DNA from: Kluyvera sp036759925
GTDB lineage: Bacteria; Pseudomonadota; Gammaproteobacteria; Enterobacterales; Enterobacteriaceae
DNA length: 64,000 nucleotides
Assembly (NCBI RefSeq): GCF_036759925.1
Contig: NZ_JAPKIB010000008.1
Span: forward strand, 62,001 to 126,000
Direction: 5' to 3'
The position numbers and the translations under genes are program-made. Below, piece by piece: positions 43,720 through 52,077 of this stretch. Numbering within the stretch: the stretch's first letter is position 1; the number at the start of each line of letters is the position of its first letter. A model generated the notes under the pieces. The model was not told where the DNA came from. It searched no databases and saw only the letters and a list, made by a program, of their open reading frames with translations.

Positions 43720-45456
43720 ATGGCTGTAGAACTCCCCGTCCGCGAGTGCGATGTGCTGGTGATAGGCAGCGGCGTCGGCGGGCTGTCGGCCGCGGTCACC
43801 GCGGGCCTGAATGGGCTGGATGTCCAGGTTATCGAAAAAGAGACAGTCTTCGGCGGCACCACCGCGTTTTCCGGCGGCGTGCTGTGGATCCCCGACAACC
43901 ATCTGGCACGCCAGCAGGGCATTGAAGACAGTCAGGCCGCCGCGCGAACCTACCTGCAGGGCGAAGCAGGGGACAGCTTCCGCCCGGAGGTGGTCGATGC
44001 CTTTCTTAAAAACGGCCCGGAGATGCTGCGCTATTTTGAAGAGCACACTCGCTTTCGCTGCAACCTCTACCAGTACCCCGATTACCATCCCGATGCCCCC
44101 GGCGGCGTGATGCGCGGGCGTTCAGTGGTACCGGAGGCGTTTGATATTCGCGAACTGGGCAAGTCCATGCCGCGCCTGCGCAAACCGCTGCGCACCATCA
44201 CGTTTATGGGGATGATGTTTAGCTCCTCGAATAACGACCTGAAGCACTTCTTCAACGCCACCCGCTCGCTGAAATCGTTCGCCTACGTGGTCAAACGCCT
44301 GAGCCGCCACCTGCTGGAGGTCGCGCGCTACGGGCGCGGGATCACCGCCAACGGCGGCAATGCGGTGGTGGCCCGCCTGGCCTGTTCGGCGTTGGATCTC
44401 GGCATACCGATTCACACCGGCGTGGCGGCGAAGGATTTGATTGTTGAAAATGGCGTTGTGTGCGGTGTGGTGGTTGATCTGAACGGTGAGCGGGTCAACC
44501 TGTACGCCCGACGCGGCGTGGTGCTGGCCTCCGGCGGCTTTGCCCGCGACGAGCAGCGGCTGAAAAAACTCTACCCGCACGTGCGTCGCGGTGGAATTCA
44601 GCTTTCGCCGACGCCGCCCGGCGTGGATACCGGCGACGGGATTGCCATGGCCGAGCGTATTGGCGCCCGCTTTGACGACAGCTACGCCAACGGCGCGGCG
44701 TGGATCCCGGCCTCAAAGGTGCAGATTGGTCGTCAGTCGTACGTCTTCCCGCATCTGGTCGACCGCTACAAGCCAGGTTTTATCATGATCAACCGCCACG
44801 GCGTGCGCTTTTGCAATGAGGCCGACTCCTACCACGACGTTGGTATCGCGATGATTGAAACCTGCCGTGACGATAGCGACACCTTCGCCTGGCAAATCTG
44901 CGACCGCCGGGCGCTGCGTAAGTACGGTATGGGGTTTGCTAAACCCGCGCCGATCCCGGTCTCGGTCTACCTGAAAAGCGGCTATCTGCTGGAAGGAAAA
45001 ACCCTCAGCGAGCTGGCGCAGAAAATGGGGGTTTCCGCTGACGCGCTGGAAGGCACCGTTAACCACTACAACGCCGACGCGCGTCAGGGCAAAGACCCGC
45101 AGTTTGGGCGCGGCGAGTCGGCCTATAACCGCTACCTCGGCGACGCCAACCATCAGCCGAACCCGTGCGTCGCGCCGATAGAGCAGGGGCCGTTCTACGC
45201 CGTGAAGCTCTATATGGGCGACCTCGGTACCTTCCATGGCCTGAAAACCGACGGTGAAGCGCGGGTGCTGGATAACCAGGGGTTGCCCATTCCGGGCCTT
45301 TACGCCGCCGGTAACGAGATGGCGAGCATGATGGGCGGCAGCTATCCGGGCGCGGGGATCACCATTGGCCCGGCGGCCACCTTCGGCTATATCGCCGCCC
45401 GCAGCATGGCGGCACGCGGCGACACGGCGCGGTTACCCGAACGCGAAGCCTCATAA
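43720..45456 (+). CDS. FAD-dependent ketosteroid-dehydrogenase / fumarate-reductase-like oxidoreductase
   Basis: A 578-residue flavoprotein: N-terminal dinucleotide motif VLVIGSGVGGLSAAVTAG, then GGTTAFSGGVLWIP, internal VVLASGGFARDEQRL, and C-terminal FAD-closing segment GLYAAGNEMASMMGGSYPGAGITIGPAATFGYIAA. These match the family of 3-ketosteroid-delta1-dehydrogenases and soluble fumarate-reductase-type flavoproteins. Such enzymes introduce or remove a C=C bond next to a carbonyl. The exact substrate is unknown. First gene of a plus-strand operon with the OYE (14-base gap to ATG 45471) and NIPSNAP genes. Confidence 0.85.
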   Translation: MAVELPVRECDVLVIGSGVGGLSAAVTAGLNGLDVQVIEKETVFGGTTAFSGGVLWIPDNHLARQQGIEDSQAAARTYLQGEAGDSFRPEVVDAFLKNGPEMLRYFEEHTRFRCNLYQYPDYHPDAPGGVMRGRSVVPEAFDIRELGKSMPRLRKPLRTITFMGMMFSSSNNDLKHFFNATRSLKSFAYVVKRLSRHLLEVARYGRGITANGGNAVVARLACSALDLGIPIHTGVAAKDLIVENGVVCGVVVDLNGERVNLYARRGVVLASGGFARDEQRLKKLYPHVRRGGIQLSPTPPGVDTGDGIAMAERIGARFDDSYANGAAWIPASKVQIGRQSYVFPHLVDRYKPGFIMINRHGVRFCNEADSYHDVGIAMIETCRDDSDTFAWQICDRRALRKYGMGFAKPAPIPVSVYLKSGYLLEGKTLSELAQKMGVSADALEGTVNHYNADARQGKDPQFGRGESAYNRYLGDANHQPNPCVAPIEQGPFYAVKLYMGDLGTFHGLKTDGEARVLDNQGLPIPGLYAAGNEMASMMGGSYPGAGITIGPAATFGYIAARSMAARGDTARLPEREAS

Positions 45457-45470
45457 ATCAGGAGAACATG

Positions 45471-46589
45471 ATGTCTACACTTTTTAGTCCCCTACAGGTC
45501 GGCCCGCTGACGCTGGCGAACCGTATTGTTGTCCCGCCGATGTCGCAATACTCCGCGCAGGCGGACGGCGTGGCGACTCCGTGGCACGCCCAACATATCG
45601 GCGGCCTGGCGATTTCCGGCGCGGGTATGGTGATCTGCGAGGCCAACGGCGTCACGGCGGACGGGCGGATTACCCCGCATTGTCTCGGGTTGTGGAGTCG
45701 CGAACAGGCGCAGGCGCTGCAAAAGCTGCTGGCCGACATTCGCACCTACAGCAACACGCCGATTGGCGTGCAGCTCAACCACGCGGGCCGCAAGGCAGGC
45801 ACCAATGCGCCGTGGCGTAACCAGGGTGCCTCGCTGGCGGACGAAGAGGGTGGCTGGCCGACGGTGGCCCCTTCAGCTATCCCGTATAAACCCGGCTGGC
45901 GCGTACCGCAGGTATTAGACGAAGAAGGAATGAGGCGCATCACTCAGGGCTTTGTGGATGCCGCCCAACGGGCGCTGAACGCCGGGGTCGATTTTATCGA
46001 ACTGCACGCGGCCAATGGCTATCTGCTGAACCAATTCCTCTCGCCGATCAGCAATCAGCGTGAAGATGACTACGGCGGTAGCCCGGAAAACCGTATGCGT
46101 TTCCCGCTACAGGTCGCCCGTGCGCTGCGTGAAGTCTGGCCGAAAACCCGCCCACTGGGCGTGCGCTTTAACGGCGGTGAATTTGCTGAAGGTGGGCTGT
46201 CGCTTGATGAAGCGGTGCAGTTTGCCCGCGAACTGCACGCGCTGGGCTACGACTATCTGCACGTTTCCGGCGGCTATAACATCTATCACCAGACGCCGGA
46301 TGCCGACCAGCCGGGCTATATGGTACCGTTCGCCGAGGCGGTAAAACAGGCGCTGCCGCAGGCGGTGGTGATTACCGTCGGGCTGATTTACGAAGCGCAG
46401 CAGGCCGAGGCGATCGTGCAGGAGAAGCGGGCAGATCTGGTGGCGATTGGCAGGGGGATGCTGGATGACCCGAACTGGCCGATTCACGCCGCTATTGCGC
46501 TTGGCGAAACCGCACCGTGGCCGAAACCCTACGACCGCTTTGGGCCGCTGGGCTGGCCGACCCATCAAGCGCAGGAGGCTAAATCATGA
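45471..46589 (+). CDS. Old Yellow Enzyme family NADH:flavin oxidoreductase (YqjM-like)
   Basis: FMN-binding TIM barrel of 372 residues that typically reduces activated C=C bonds. Motifs: TLANRIVVPPMSQYSA, VQLNHAGRKAG (substrate-binding His region), FIELHAANGYLLNQFLSPISN with ReddYGGS (NQREDDYGGSPENR), and VAIGRGMLDDPNWPIHAA. ATG 45471 lies 6 bases after AGGAG; 45468 is also possible. It overlaps the next gene by 4 bases (ATGA), so the two are translationally coupled. Confidence 0.9.
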   Translation: MSTLFSPLQVGPLTLANRIVVPPMSQYSAQADGVATPWHAQHIGGLAISGAGMVICEANGVTADGRITPHCLGLWSREQAQALQKLLADIRTYSNTPIGVQLNHAGRKAGTNAPWRNQGASLADEEGGWPTVAPSAIPYKPGWRVPQVLDEEGMRRITQGFVDAAQRALNAGVDFIELHAANGYLLNQFLSPISNQREDDYGGSPENRMRFPLQVARALREVWPKTRPLGVRFNGGEFAEGGLSLDEAVQFARELHALGYDYLHVSGGYNIYHQTPDADQPGYMVPFAEAVKQALPQAVVITVGLIYEAQQAEAIVQEKRADLVAIGRGMLDDPNWPIHAAIALGETAPWPKPYDRFGPLGWPTHQAQEAKS

Positions 46590-46918
46590 CCTTGCCGATT
46601 ATCGATCACCGTATCTACACTATCCGTCTGCGCAAAATGAACGAATTTCTTGAGGTGTTTGACCGGCTGGCGATGCCGATACTGCGTGAAACGCTGGGCA
46701 ACCCGCTGGGGTTTTACACCAGCCTCGTCGGGCCGCAGAACCAGTTTGTGCACCTGTGGGGCTATGAGAGCCTGGCGGAGTATGAACGTCGTAGCCGCCT
46801 GCGCGATACGCATCCGGATTTTGCCGCCTATCTTAAAGCTTCTGAGCCGTTTATTGTGGCGCAGGAGACGCGGTTGATTCGGGCGACGACGTTACCCTCA
46901 CCCCGGCCCTCTCCCTGA
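46586..46918 (+). CDS. NIPSNAP-family protein, C-terminus formed by a repeat
   Basis: 110 residues with the ferredoxin-like alpha/beta fold of NIPSNAP proteins (IDHRIYTIRLRKMNEFLEVF, GFYTSLVGPQNQFVHLWGYESLAEYERR). These small proteins often accompany oxidative catabolic enzymes; the activity is unproved. The last residues TLPSPRPSP and the stop codon are encoded by the palindromic repeat that starts at 46891, so the original C-terminus has been replaced or extended slightly. Confidence 0.82.
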   Translation: MTLPIIDHRIYTIRLRKMNEFLEVFDRLAMPILRETLGNPLGFYTSLVGPQNQFVHLWGYESLAEYERRSRLRDTHPDFAAYLKASEPFIVAQETRLIRATTLPSPRPSP

Positions 46919-46931
46919 AAGGGAGAGGGAG
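46891..46931 (+). repeat. GC-rich palindromic intergenic repeat, copy C
   Basis: ACCCTCACCCCGGCCCTCTC then a CCCT-GAA-AGGG-type hairpin; plus orientation. Forms an inverted pair with copy D 23 bases further on. The NIPSNAP stop codon (TGA, 46916-46918) lies inside it. Confidence 0.8.
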
Positions 46932-46953
46932 CAAATCGACAAACAACACCAAT

Positions 46954-46996
46954 CGGTCCCCTCGCCCCTTTGGGGAGAGGGCTAGGGTGAGGGGAA
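46954..46996 (-). repeat. GC-rich palindromic intergenic repeat, copy D
   Basis: CCCCTCGCCCCTTTGGGGAG then AGGGCTAGGGTGAGGGG on the plus strand; read on the minus strand it has the CCCTCACCC head. Inverted relative to copy C. Confidence 0.8.
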
Positions 46997-47024
46997 ATCC
47001 TCTCTCCACCCCAACGGAGGCACC

Positions 47025-47924
47025 ATGAACCTCGCCAACAGCATCCCGGTTTTTAAACTCTACGGCGAAAGCTGGCACTGGCCGACGCCGGACCTCCTGC
47101 ACTGCGAATCGATCCAAAGTCGCAGCAGCCTCTACGACTGGAGCATCCGCGCCCATCAACATACCGATCTGGTGCAGATCCTCTATATCCAACAGGGCCA
47201 GGGTGAAATCGAAATTGAAGGCGTTCGCCAGCCGTTCACCGACGCCTGCGTGCAGGTCATGCCTGCGCTCTGCGTCCACGGTTTCCGCTTTTCGCCGGGA
47301 ACCCAGGGCTATTCGTTGTCGCTTGCCGCACCGCTGGTGGCAAAATTTGAACAGCTGTTTGGTCGCCCCTTGCAGGTGCTAAACCGCGCCGTTCGCGTAC
47401 CGGTCGGTGATGCGGGAGCGCAAATTCATACCCTGTTTCAGAGTTTACAGCAGGAGTATCAGGCCGATAACGACGCACGCGACATGATGCTGCATTCGCT
47501 GCTGAGCGCGCTGATGGTCTGGCTCAACCGCCAGACCAGCGGGCCCGCGGAGGTGAGTGATAAGGTGGAGCGTAAGCGCACCGCCATTCGCCGTTTTAAC
47601 CAACTGGTGGAAAACCACTACCGCGAACATTTCCCGCTGGCGCACTACGCCCGCCAGATTGGCATGTCCGGGGTGCATCTCAACACCCTCTGTCGAGAGT
47701 TTCACGGCTGCAGCGCGCTCAGCGTGCTGCACCAGCGGCTGTTGCTGGAGGCCAAGCGCAGCCTGCTTTATACCAGCATGACGGTCAGCCAGATTTCGGA
47801 CTACCTCGGCTTTAGCGACGCTACCTATTTCTCCCGCTTTTTCCGTCGCAGCACCGGCCTCTCGCCGCGTGATTTTCGCGAGAAGCCGACGCAGGAATGC
47901 GCGGAGCCTGCCCAGGCAATGTAG
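47025..47924 (+). CDS. AraC-family regulator, second of the cluster
   Basis: 299 residues with a cupin-like sensory domain (HQHTDLVQILYIQQGQGEIEIEG, VMPALCVHGFRFSPGTQGYS) and a C-terminal double helix-turn-helix. Key DNA-binding segments are FPLAHYARQIGMSGVHLNTLCREF and MTVSQISDYLGFSDATYFSRFFRRSTGLSPRDFR. It is related in layout to the first AraC protein (42492-43409) and to HpaA/PobR. It follows the NIPSNAP gene across the repeat pair; CCAACGGAGG precedes its ATG. It ends 3 bases before the convergent SDR gene. Confidence 0.87.
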   Translation: MNLANSIPVFKLYGESWHWPTPDLLHCESIQSRSSLYDWSIRAHQHTDLVQILYIQQGQGEIEIEGVRQPFTDACVQVMPALCVHGFRFSPGTQGYSLSLAAPLVAKFEQLFGRPLQVLNRAVRVPVGDAGAQIHTLFQSLQQEYQADNDARDMMLHSLLSALMVWLNRQTSGPAEVSDKVERKRTAIRRFNQLVENHYREHFPLAHYARQIGMSGVHLNTLCREFHGCSALSVLHQRLLLEAKRSLLYTSMTVSQISDYLGFSDATYFSRFFRRSTGLSPRDFREKPTQECAEPAQAM

Positions 47925-47927
47925 CGT

Positions 47928-48743
47928 TTAGCGGGTAAAGCCCGGACGCGGCAGTTTGCCCATCAGCATGGTCGGCAGGCCGCCGTCGACGCCAATTTCT
48001 GCCCCGTTGATATAGCTCGATTTGTCACTCAGCAGGAACAGCACCGCGTTGGCGATATCTTCCGGCTTGCCGATTCGCTGGCTGGCGGTAAACGCCTCAC
48101 GGCTCTCACGCACCCCCGGCTGCGCGTAATACTCAGCGGTCAGTGCGGTTTCGATCATTCCCGGCGCCACCAGGTTACTGCGAATCCCGTCCTGACCCCA
48201 CTCCACGGCAATCTGCTGTGACAACAGACCCACGGCGGCTTTACCAGGGCTATACGCGCCGCTCCACGGCTGCGGAATGCGCCCGGAAATGGAACCAATA
48301 TGCACCATGCTGCCGCGCTTTGCCGCCCGCATATCGTGGGCGAATTCGCGGGCGCACAGCAGATAGCCGGTCAGGTTGACGTTGAGCTGGGCTTGCCACT
48401 GCTCAAGGCTTATCTCCGCCAGCCCTGCCGGGCGCAAAATTCCCGCCGCGTTGACTAAGCCATCGCACGGGCCGAGCAGCGAACGCACGCTCAGCGCGGC
48501 TTCTTTAACCTGCTCTTCGCGGCTGACATCGCAGGCTACCGCCACGCGTTTTCCCGGCAGATGTTCAAGTTTCTGCCGCACGGCATCGCAACGCTGCGGG
48601 TTGCTGTCGAGTAGCGCGACGTTGGCGCCCTGTAGTGCCAGCGCGGTGGCAATGGCTTCGCCGATGCCGCTTGCCGCGCCGGTGACGGCAAAAACCTTGC
48701 CGCTGAGGTCGAGCCAGTCCTGGGAAGGGTGCTGTTCAGTCAT
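47928..48743 (-). CDS. Short-chain dehydrogenase/reductase
   Basis: Classical SDR of 271 residues: coenzyme motif TGAASGIG, NAAG-like VNAAGIL, catalytic Ser in HIGSISGRIP, YSPGK (Tyr-xxx-Lys), and C-terminal FLLSDKSSYINGAEIGVDGG. The acidic residue after strand 2 (LLDSNPQR) suggests NAD(H) preference. It likely interconverts an alcohol and a ketone in the same pathway. Start ATG 48743 with GGAG upstream; the longer frame to 48875 would not be conserved. Confidence 0.88.
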   Translation of the reverse strand: MTEQHPSQDWLDLSGKVFAVTGAASGIGEAIATALALQGANVALLDSNPQRCDAVRQKLEHLPGKRVAVACDVSREEQVKEAALSVRSLLGPCDGLVNAAGILRPAGLAEISLEQWQAQLNVNLTGYLLCAREFAHDMRAAKRGSMVHIGSISGRIPQPWSGAYSPGKAAVGLLSQQIAVEWGQDGIRSNLVAPGMIETALTAEYYAQPGVRESREAFTASQRIGKPEDIANAVLFLLSDKSSYINGAEIGVDGGLPTMLMGKLPRPGFTR

Positions 48744-48901
48744 GGTTTTCTCCACGTTTTCGTTGTGTGCAGATGCTCTGCCATTGTTGGAGGCGCGGCG
48801 GGGAAAGGGAATGCACGAATGAAAACCAGACGGGGACTTTTGCCTATGAGATGGGCTAATCTGTGAATTCAGCACGTCATTCCACCACCATGAGGCCCAA
48901 G

Positions 48902-49513
48902 ATGGACCATCCCGCCGCGCGTACTATTCTCGACCTGTATCAGCGTCACGCCGAAGCGTTTTACCAACAACGCTCACGAACGCTGTTTGAACAACGCTGG
49001 CTGGATAAGCTGCTGGCGGCGATGGGGACGACCGGGAAAATGCTCGATCTTGGCTGCGGTAACGGTCAGCCGATTGCCGACTATTTTATCCAGCAGGGCT
49101 GCGCATTGACCGGGGTAGATGGCGCACCGGCGATGCTGACCCGCGCCCGTGCGCGTTTTCCCGAACAGCGCTGGCTGCACCACGATATGCGGACGCTAAA
49201 TCTTGCTGAAACCTTCGACGGCCTGATTGCCTGGGACAGCTTTTTCCACCTCACCCAGGATGACCAGCGCCGCATGTTTTCCGTCTTCGCCCGTCATAGC
49301 CATCCCGGCAGCGCCTTGATGTTCACCAGCGGCACCGGTCACGGCATCGCCATGGGTGAATTTGAAGGGGAACCGTTGTTCCACGCTAGCCTGGCCCCAG
49401 AAGCGTATCGGGAACTGTTGGCGGAACACGGTTTTGCGGTGCTGGAGATGAAAATGGAAGACTCGGAGTGCGGTGGGCATACCGTATGGCTGGCAAAGCG
49501 AGGGGAGCACTAA
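48902..49513 (+). CDS. Class I SAM-dependent methyltransferase
   Basis: About 203 residues with the SAM-binding glycine motif MLDLGCGNGQPIADYF, acidic residue GVDGAPAML, and motif II-like LIAWDSFFHLTQDDQR. Target unknown. ATG 48902 has GAGG 6 bases upstream; frames from ATG 48890 or GTG 48863 are longer alternatives. Divergent from the SDR gene, so it may or may not belong to the P450 cluster. Confidence 0.8.
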   Translation: MDHPAARTILDLYQRHAEAFYQQRSRTLFEQRWLDKLLAAMGTTGKMLDLGCGNGQPIADYFIQQGCALTGVDGAPAMLTRARARFPEQRWLHHDMRTLNLAETFDGLIAWDSFFHLTQDDQRRMFSVFARHSHPGSALMFTSGTGHGIAMGEFEGEPLFHASLAPEAYRELLAEHGFAVLEMKMEDSECGGHTVWLAKRGEH

Positions 49514-49544
49514 GGCTCACCCCGTTCCAGATAACGCGAGTCGA

Positions 49545-51140
49545 CTATTGACTCGCTGTCTGCAGGGAGATGTTCTCTTCGCTGTGGTTCTGCGAGAGGT
49601 TGGCCTGCGCCCACTGCATAAACTCTTTTTTTGCTAACGCTTTGCTGTAAAGCCAGCCTTGTCCGGCCGGGACGCCGTGCGCGCGCAGCCAGTCGCGCTG
49701 ATGCGTGGTTTCAATACCTTCCGCAATCATGCTCAGGTTCAGCGATTTGGCGATTTCAATGATATGGCCGGTAACCACCTTGTGCTCCAGCGCATCGACA
49801 AAGGCTTTGTCGATTTTAAGCGTATCGACCTCCAGCTCCTGAAGGTAGCTCAGGCTCGAGTAGCCGACGCCAAAATCATCGATGTACACCTTGTGTCCCA
49901 TTTCCCGGTAAGCCTGTAGCACTGGGCGCGCGGTCTGCGGCGCGATCAGGTCGCGCTCGGTTAGCTCCAGCGCTATCTGGGTGGGTGCCACGTTCCACAG
50001 TTGGATTTGCTGGCGCAGCAGGTCGGGCAGGGTGGGCGAGCTCAGATCGGCGGCGGTGATATTAATCGAAATCGTGACCTCAGGATGCTGCGAAAGCCAG
50101 TGGCCCAGATCGTTAAACACGCAGCGCACGATATGCTCGGTCAACTGGCAAATCACGCCGGTTTGTTCCGCCACGGCAATAAAAAGATCCGGCGGCAGCC
50201 AGCGACCATCGGCCTGCTGCCAGCGAGCTAGCGCTTCGGCGCCGACCAGCCGCCCGTCCTCGAGCGAAACCACCGGCTGGTAGTGTACGGTGATCTCTTT
50301 GGCTTTGATCGCCTCGAGTACGCGGTAGTGGGAAGACTGCAGGCGGCGCGAAATGCGCAGAATTAAAAAGGAGGCCAGCCCGCTAATCAGCAGCCCCAAT
50401 GGCAGCCAGAGCATCAGTTGGCGATGCCAGCTGGTCGATAGCGGCTTCACTGAGGACCAGGTAAGCAGAATCGCCCCAACGTCAGGCAGCACGCGCTGGC
50501 GGTACACCGTCTGGTCATACTCCATAACCGGCTGATAGGCCTGCAGGTGGTGCTCCCAGATGTCCGGGTCGAGCGGATGGTTGCTGGCGATAATATGGTG
50601 ATTTTGGGTGTTGATCAGGGCCGCGTAAATCGGATAGGTCGGGTCCGGCAGTACGTCAATCAATGAGTCCGGGTCAATCATCACCATATATTTGCCGTGA
50701 CTTACCGCCAGCATCGGGGCATCGGTTTGCAGATCGTGGCGCAGGGTGAGAAAGACGGTATAGCCCGCAGGCGTGGTGAATTCGGTGCCGGGGACCTTTT
50801 CAGACAGCGTGTTGCTCAGCAGGTCGCAGGCGCTGTTATGCTTATCAAGGTAGAACACGTTCTGAATGTACTGATGGATATAGGAGATTTTCTGTATCTC
50901 CCGCAGGTGCGCCAGAGTACAGGGTGTGCCCTGAAAACGGTTCACTTCCATCAGCGCAGTTTTGGTCTGCTGTTTTACGCGCTGGGTACGCGCCAGCACG
51001 CGCTCGGCGTAGCTGCTCATCTCTTTCTCGAACAGGTCATTCGCCTGACGATTTGCCAGCCATAGACTGAGGGCAATGGGTAGGAAAATAGCGATAATCA
51101 GCACGCCTGTGATCAGGCTCACCAGACGTTGCGTCGTCAT
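49545..51140 (-). CDS. CSS-type cyclic-di-GMP phosphodiesterase (EAL)
   Basis: 531 residues: N-terminal membrane helix (LVSLITGVLIIAIFLPIALSLWL), periplasmic domain of about 200 residues with two cysteines (GTPCTLAHL, NSACDLLSN), a second helix (LMLWLPLGLLISGLASFLIL), and a cytosolic EAL domain. Catalytic motifs are intact: GAEALARW, NITAADL, ELTERD, DDFGVGYSSLSYL, IDKAFVD, AEGIET. This is the PdeB/C/D-type layout in which periplasmic disulfides control c-di-GMP breakdown. The usual CSS tripeptide reads C-D-L here. Confidence 0.88.
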   Translation of the reverse strand: MTTQRLVSLITGVLIIAIFLPIALSLWLANRQANDLFEKEMSSYAERVLARTQRVKQQTKTALMEVNRFQGTPCTLAHLREIQKISYIHQYIQNVFYLDKHNSACDLLSNTLSEKVPGTEFTTPAGYTVFLTLRHDLQTDAPMLAVSHGKYMVMIDPDSLIDVLPDPTYPIYAALINTQNHHIIASNHPLDPDIWEHHLQAYQPVMEYDQTVYRQRVLPDVGAILLTWSSVKPLSTSWHRQLMLWLPLGLLISGLASFLILRISRRLQSSHYRVLEAIKAKEITVHYQPVVSLEDGRLVGAEALARWQQADGRWLPPDLFIAVAEQTGVICQLTEHIVRCVFNDLGHWLSQHPEVTISINITAADLSSPTLPDLLRQQIQLWNVAPTQIALELTERDLIAPQTARPVLQAYREMGHKVYIDDFGVGYSSLSYLQELEVDTLKIDKAFVDALEHKVVTGHIIEIAKSLNLSMIAEGIETTHQRDWLRAHGVPAGQGWLYSKALAKKEFMQWAQANLSQNHSEENISLQTASQ

Positions 51141-51682
51141 TATTTTTCCTTTGTCGGGGTCAGAGAAGTAAAAAGATTGGCTAGCAAATGATATCGTTGC
51201 TGAAGCGGTTCAGGCTAGCACAAAGGGCGGATCATACTGATTTTCAGAATTTGTGCGTATGGTTACGCTGAGAATTACCTCATCAGTAGTAGGGGGTAAT
51301 AAGCTTATTGTGCTAAACGTCACATTATTCGTTAAATACCGTAATGAATTTAAATTCATAACATTGCATTTTTATGCGATTTTTATGACGTCGTGCCTGC
51401 CGTTCCTCCAGCACTTTCACAACGGCGGCGCGCAATAAAAAATTATTTGTATGACAAATAATCCTGCTTCTACAGGCCTGTCGCCGGGTGCACGACAACG
51501 ATGAACGCGAATATGTACGAATATGACAATCTATGTCTGCCCGAAAAATAGATTTTTCATTCAGTTTTTCATTCCTGGAAAAAAGGGGCGCGGGAGCGAC
51601 TTGTTCGTTTAATTGATTAAAATCAAGAAACGTCTCATGCGATTTAATCAGAATAAGCGCAAATTCCAATGAGTAGACGAAC
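51141..51682. other. Gene-free interval upstream of speFL
   Basis: About 540 bases between the phosphodiesterase start and speFL. It must hold the promoters of both, but I see no convincing frame; a minus-strand 122-codon frame at 51325-51693 lacks coding character. A/T-rich stretches dominate. Confidence 0.4.
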
Positions 51683-51787
51683 ATGGAAAACAATAGCCAT
51701 TCCTGGCCGCATATCAGACGTATTACCCATATTATGATGGTAAGCCAACGTAGCTGCTTCGACTTTCATATCTTCAACTCTAAATAA
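51683..51787 (+). CDS. speFL: Ornithine-sensing arrest peptide SpeFL
   Basis: A 34-codon leader beginning MENNSHSWPHIRRITHIM and ending FDFHIFNSK. It matches E. coli SpeFL (HIRRxTH block and FDFHxFN end) in length and landmarks. In E. coli, ornithine bound in the exit tunnel stalls the ribosome at the end of this ORF, preventing Rho termination and letting speF be transcribed. It lies 290 bases upstream of speF here. Compared with E. coli from memory, the last residue is Lys instead of Arg and the middle differs. Confidence 0.92.
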   Translation: MENNSHSWPHIRRITHIMMVSQRSCFDFHIFNSK

Positions 51788-52077
51788 CCTCCCTTCAATG
51801 GTGTGGGTCGGAACGCTATTCCGCCACGTCATGTCTGTTTTATCGCTATTACGCCCTTAAGCACCGGAATCTATCGTGTATTGTGCATCCGCATAACGCT
51901 GCGCCGTACCCGTTATTTATTTCTGGTTTGTGGCTTTCCCTTTTTCACTGCAAGGTGAGGAATTGTCACGCGTAATTAAATAAAACATACAACCTATTAG
52001 AACCTATTTCTGATTATCCGACAAATACATGATGTCGGAGGGTCTCCCCTTATTTATTTTTATATATCGAGAAAATG
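51788..52077 (+). promoter_or_regulatory. speFL-speF leader region (presumed Rho-dependent attenuator)
   Basis: 290 bases between the arrest peptide and speF without another gene. A short hairpin GGAACGCTATTCC and pyrimidine-rich segments (CGCTATTACGCCCTTAAGCACC, TTTCCCTTTTTCACT in parts) are seen. By analogy with E. coli this is where Rho ends transcription unless SpeFL stalls. Confidence 0.55.

Noticed and set aside
51325..51693. 122-codon minus-strand frame upstream of speFL
   Set aside because: No ribosome-binding site, mixed composition, and it would overlap the speFL start; most likely the non-coding promoter region.
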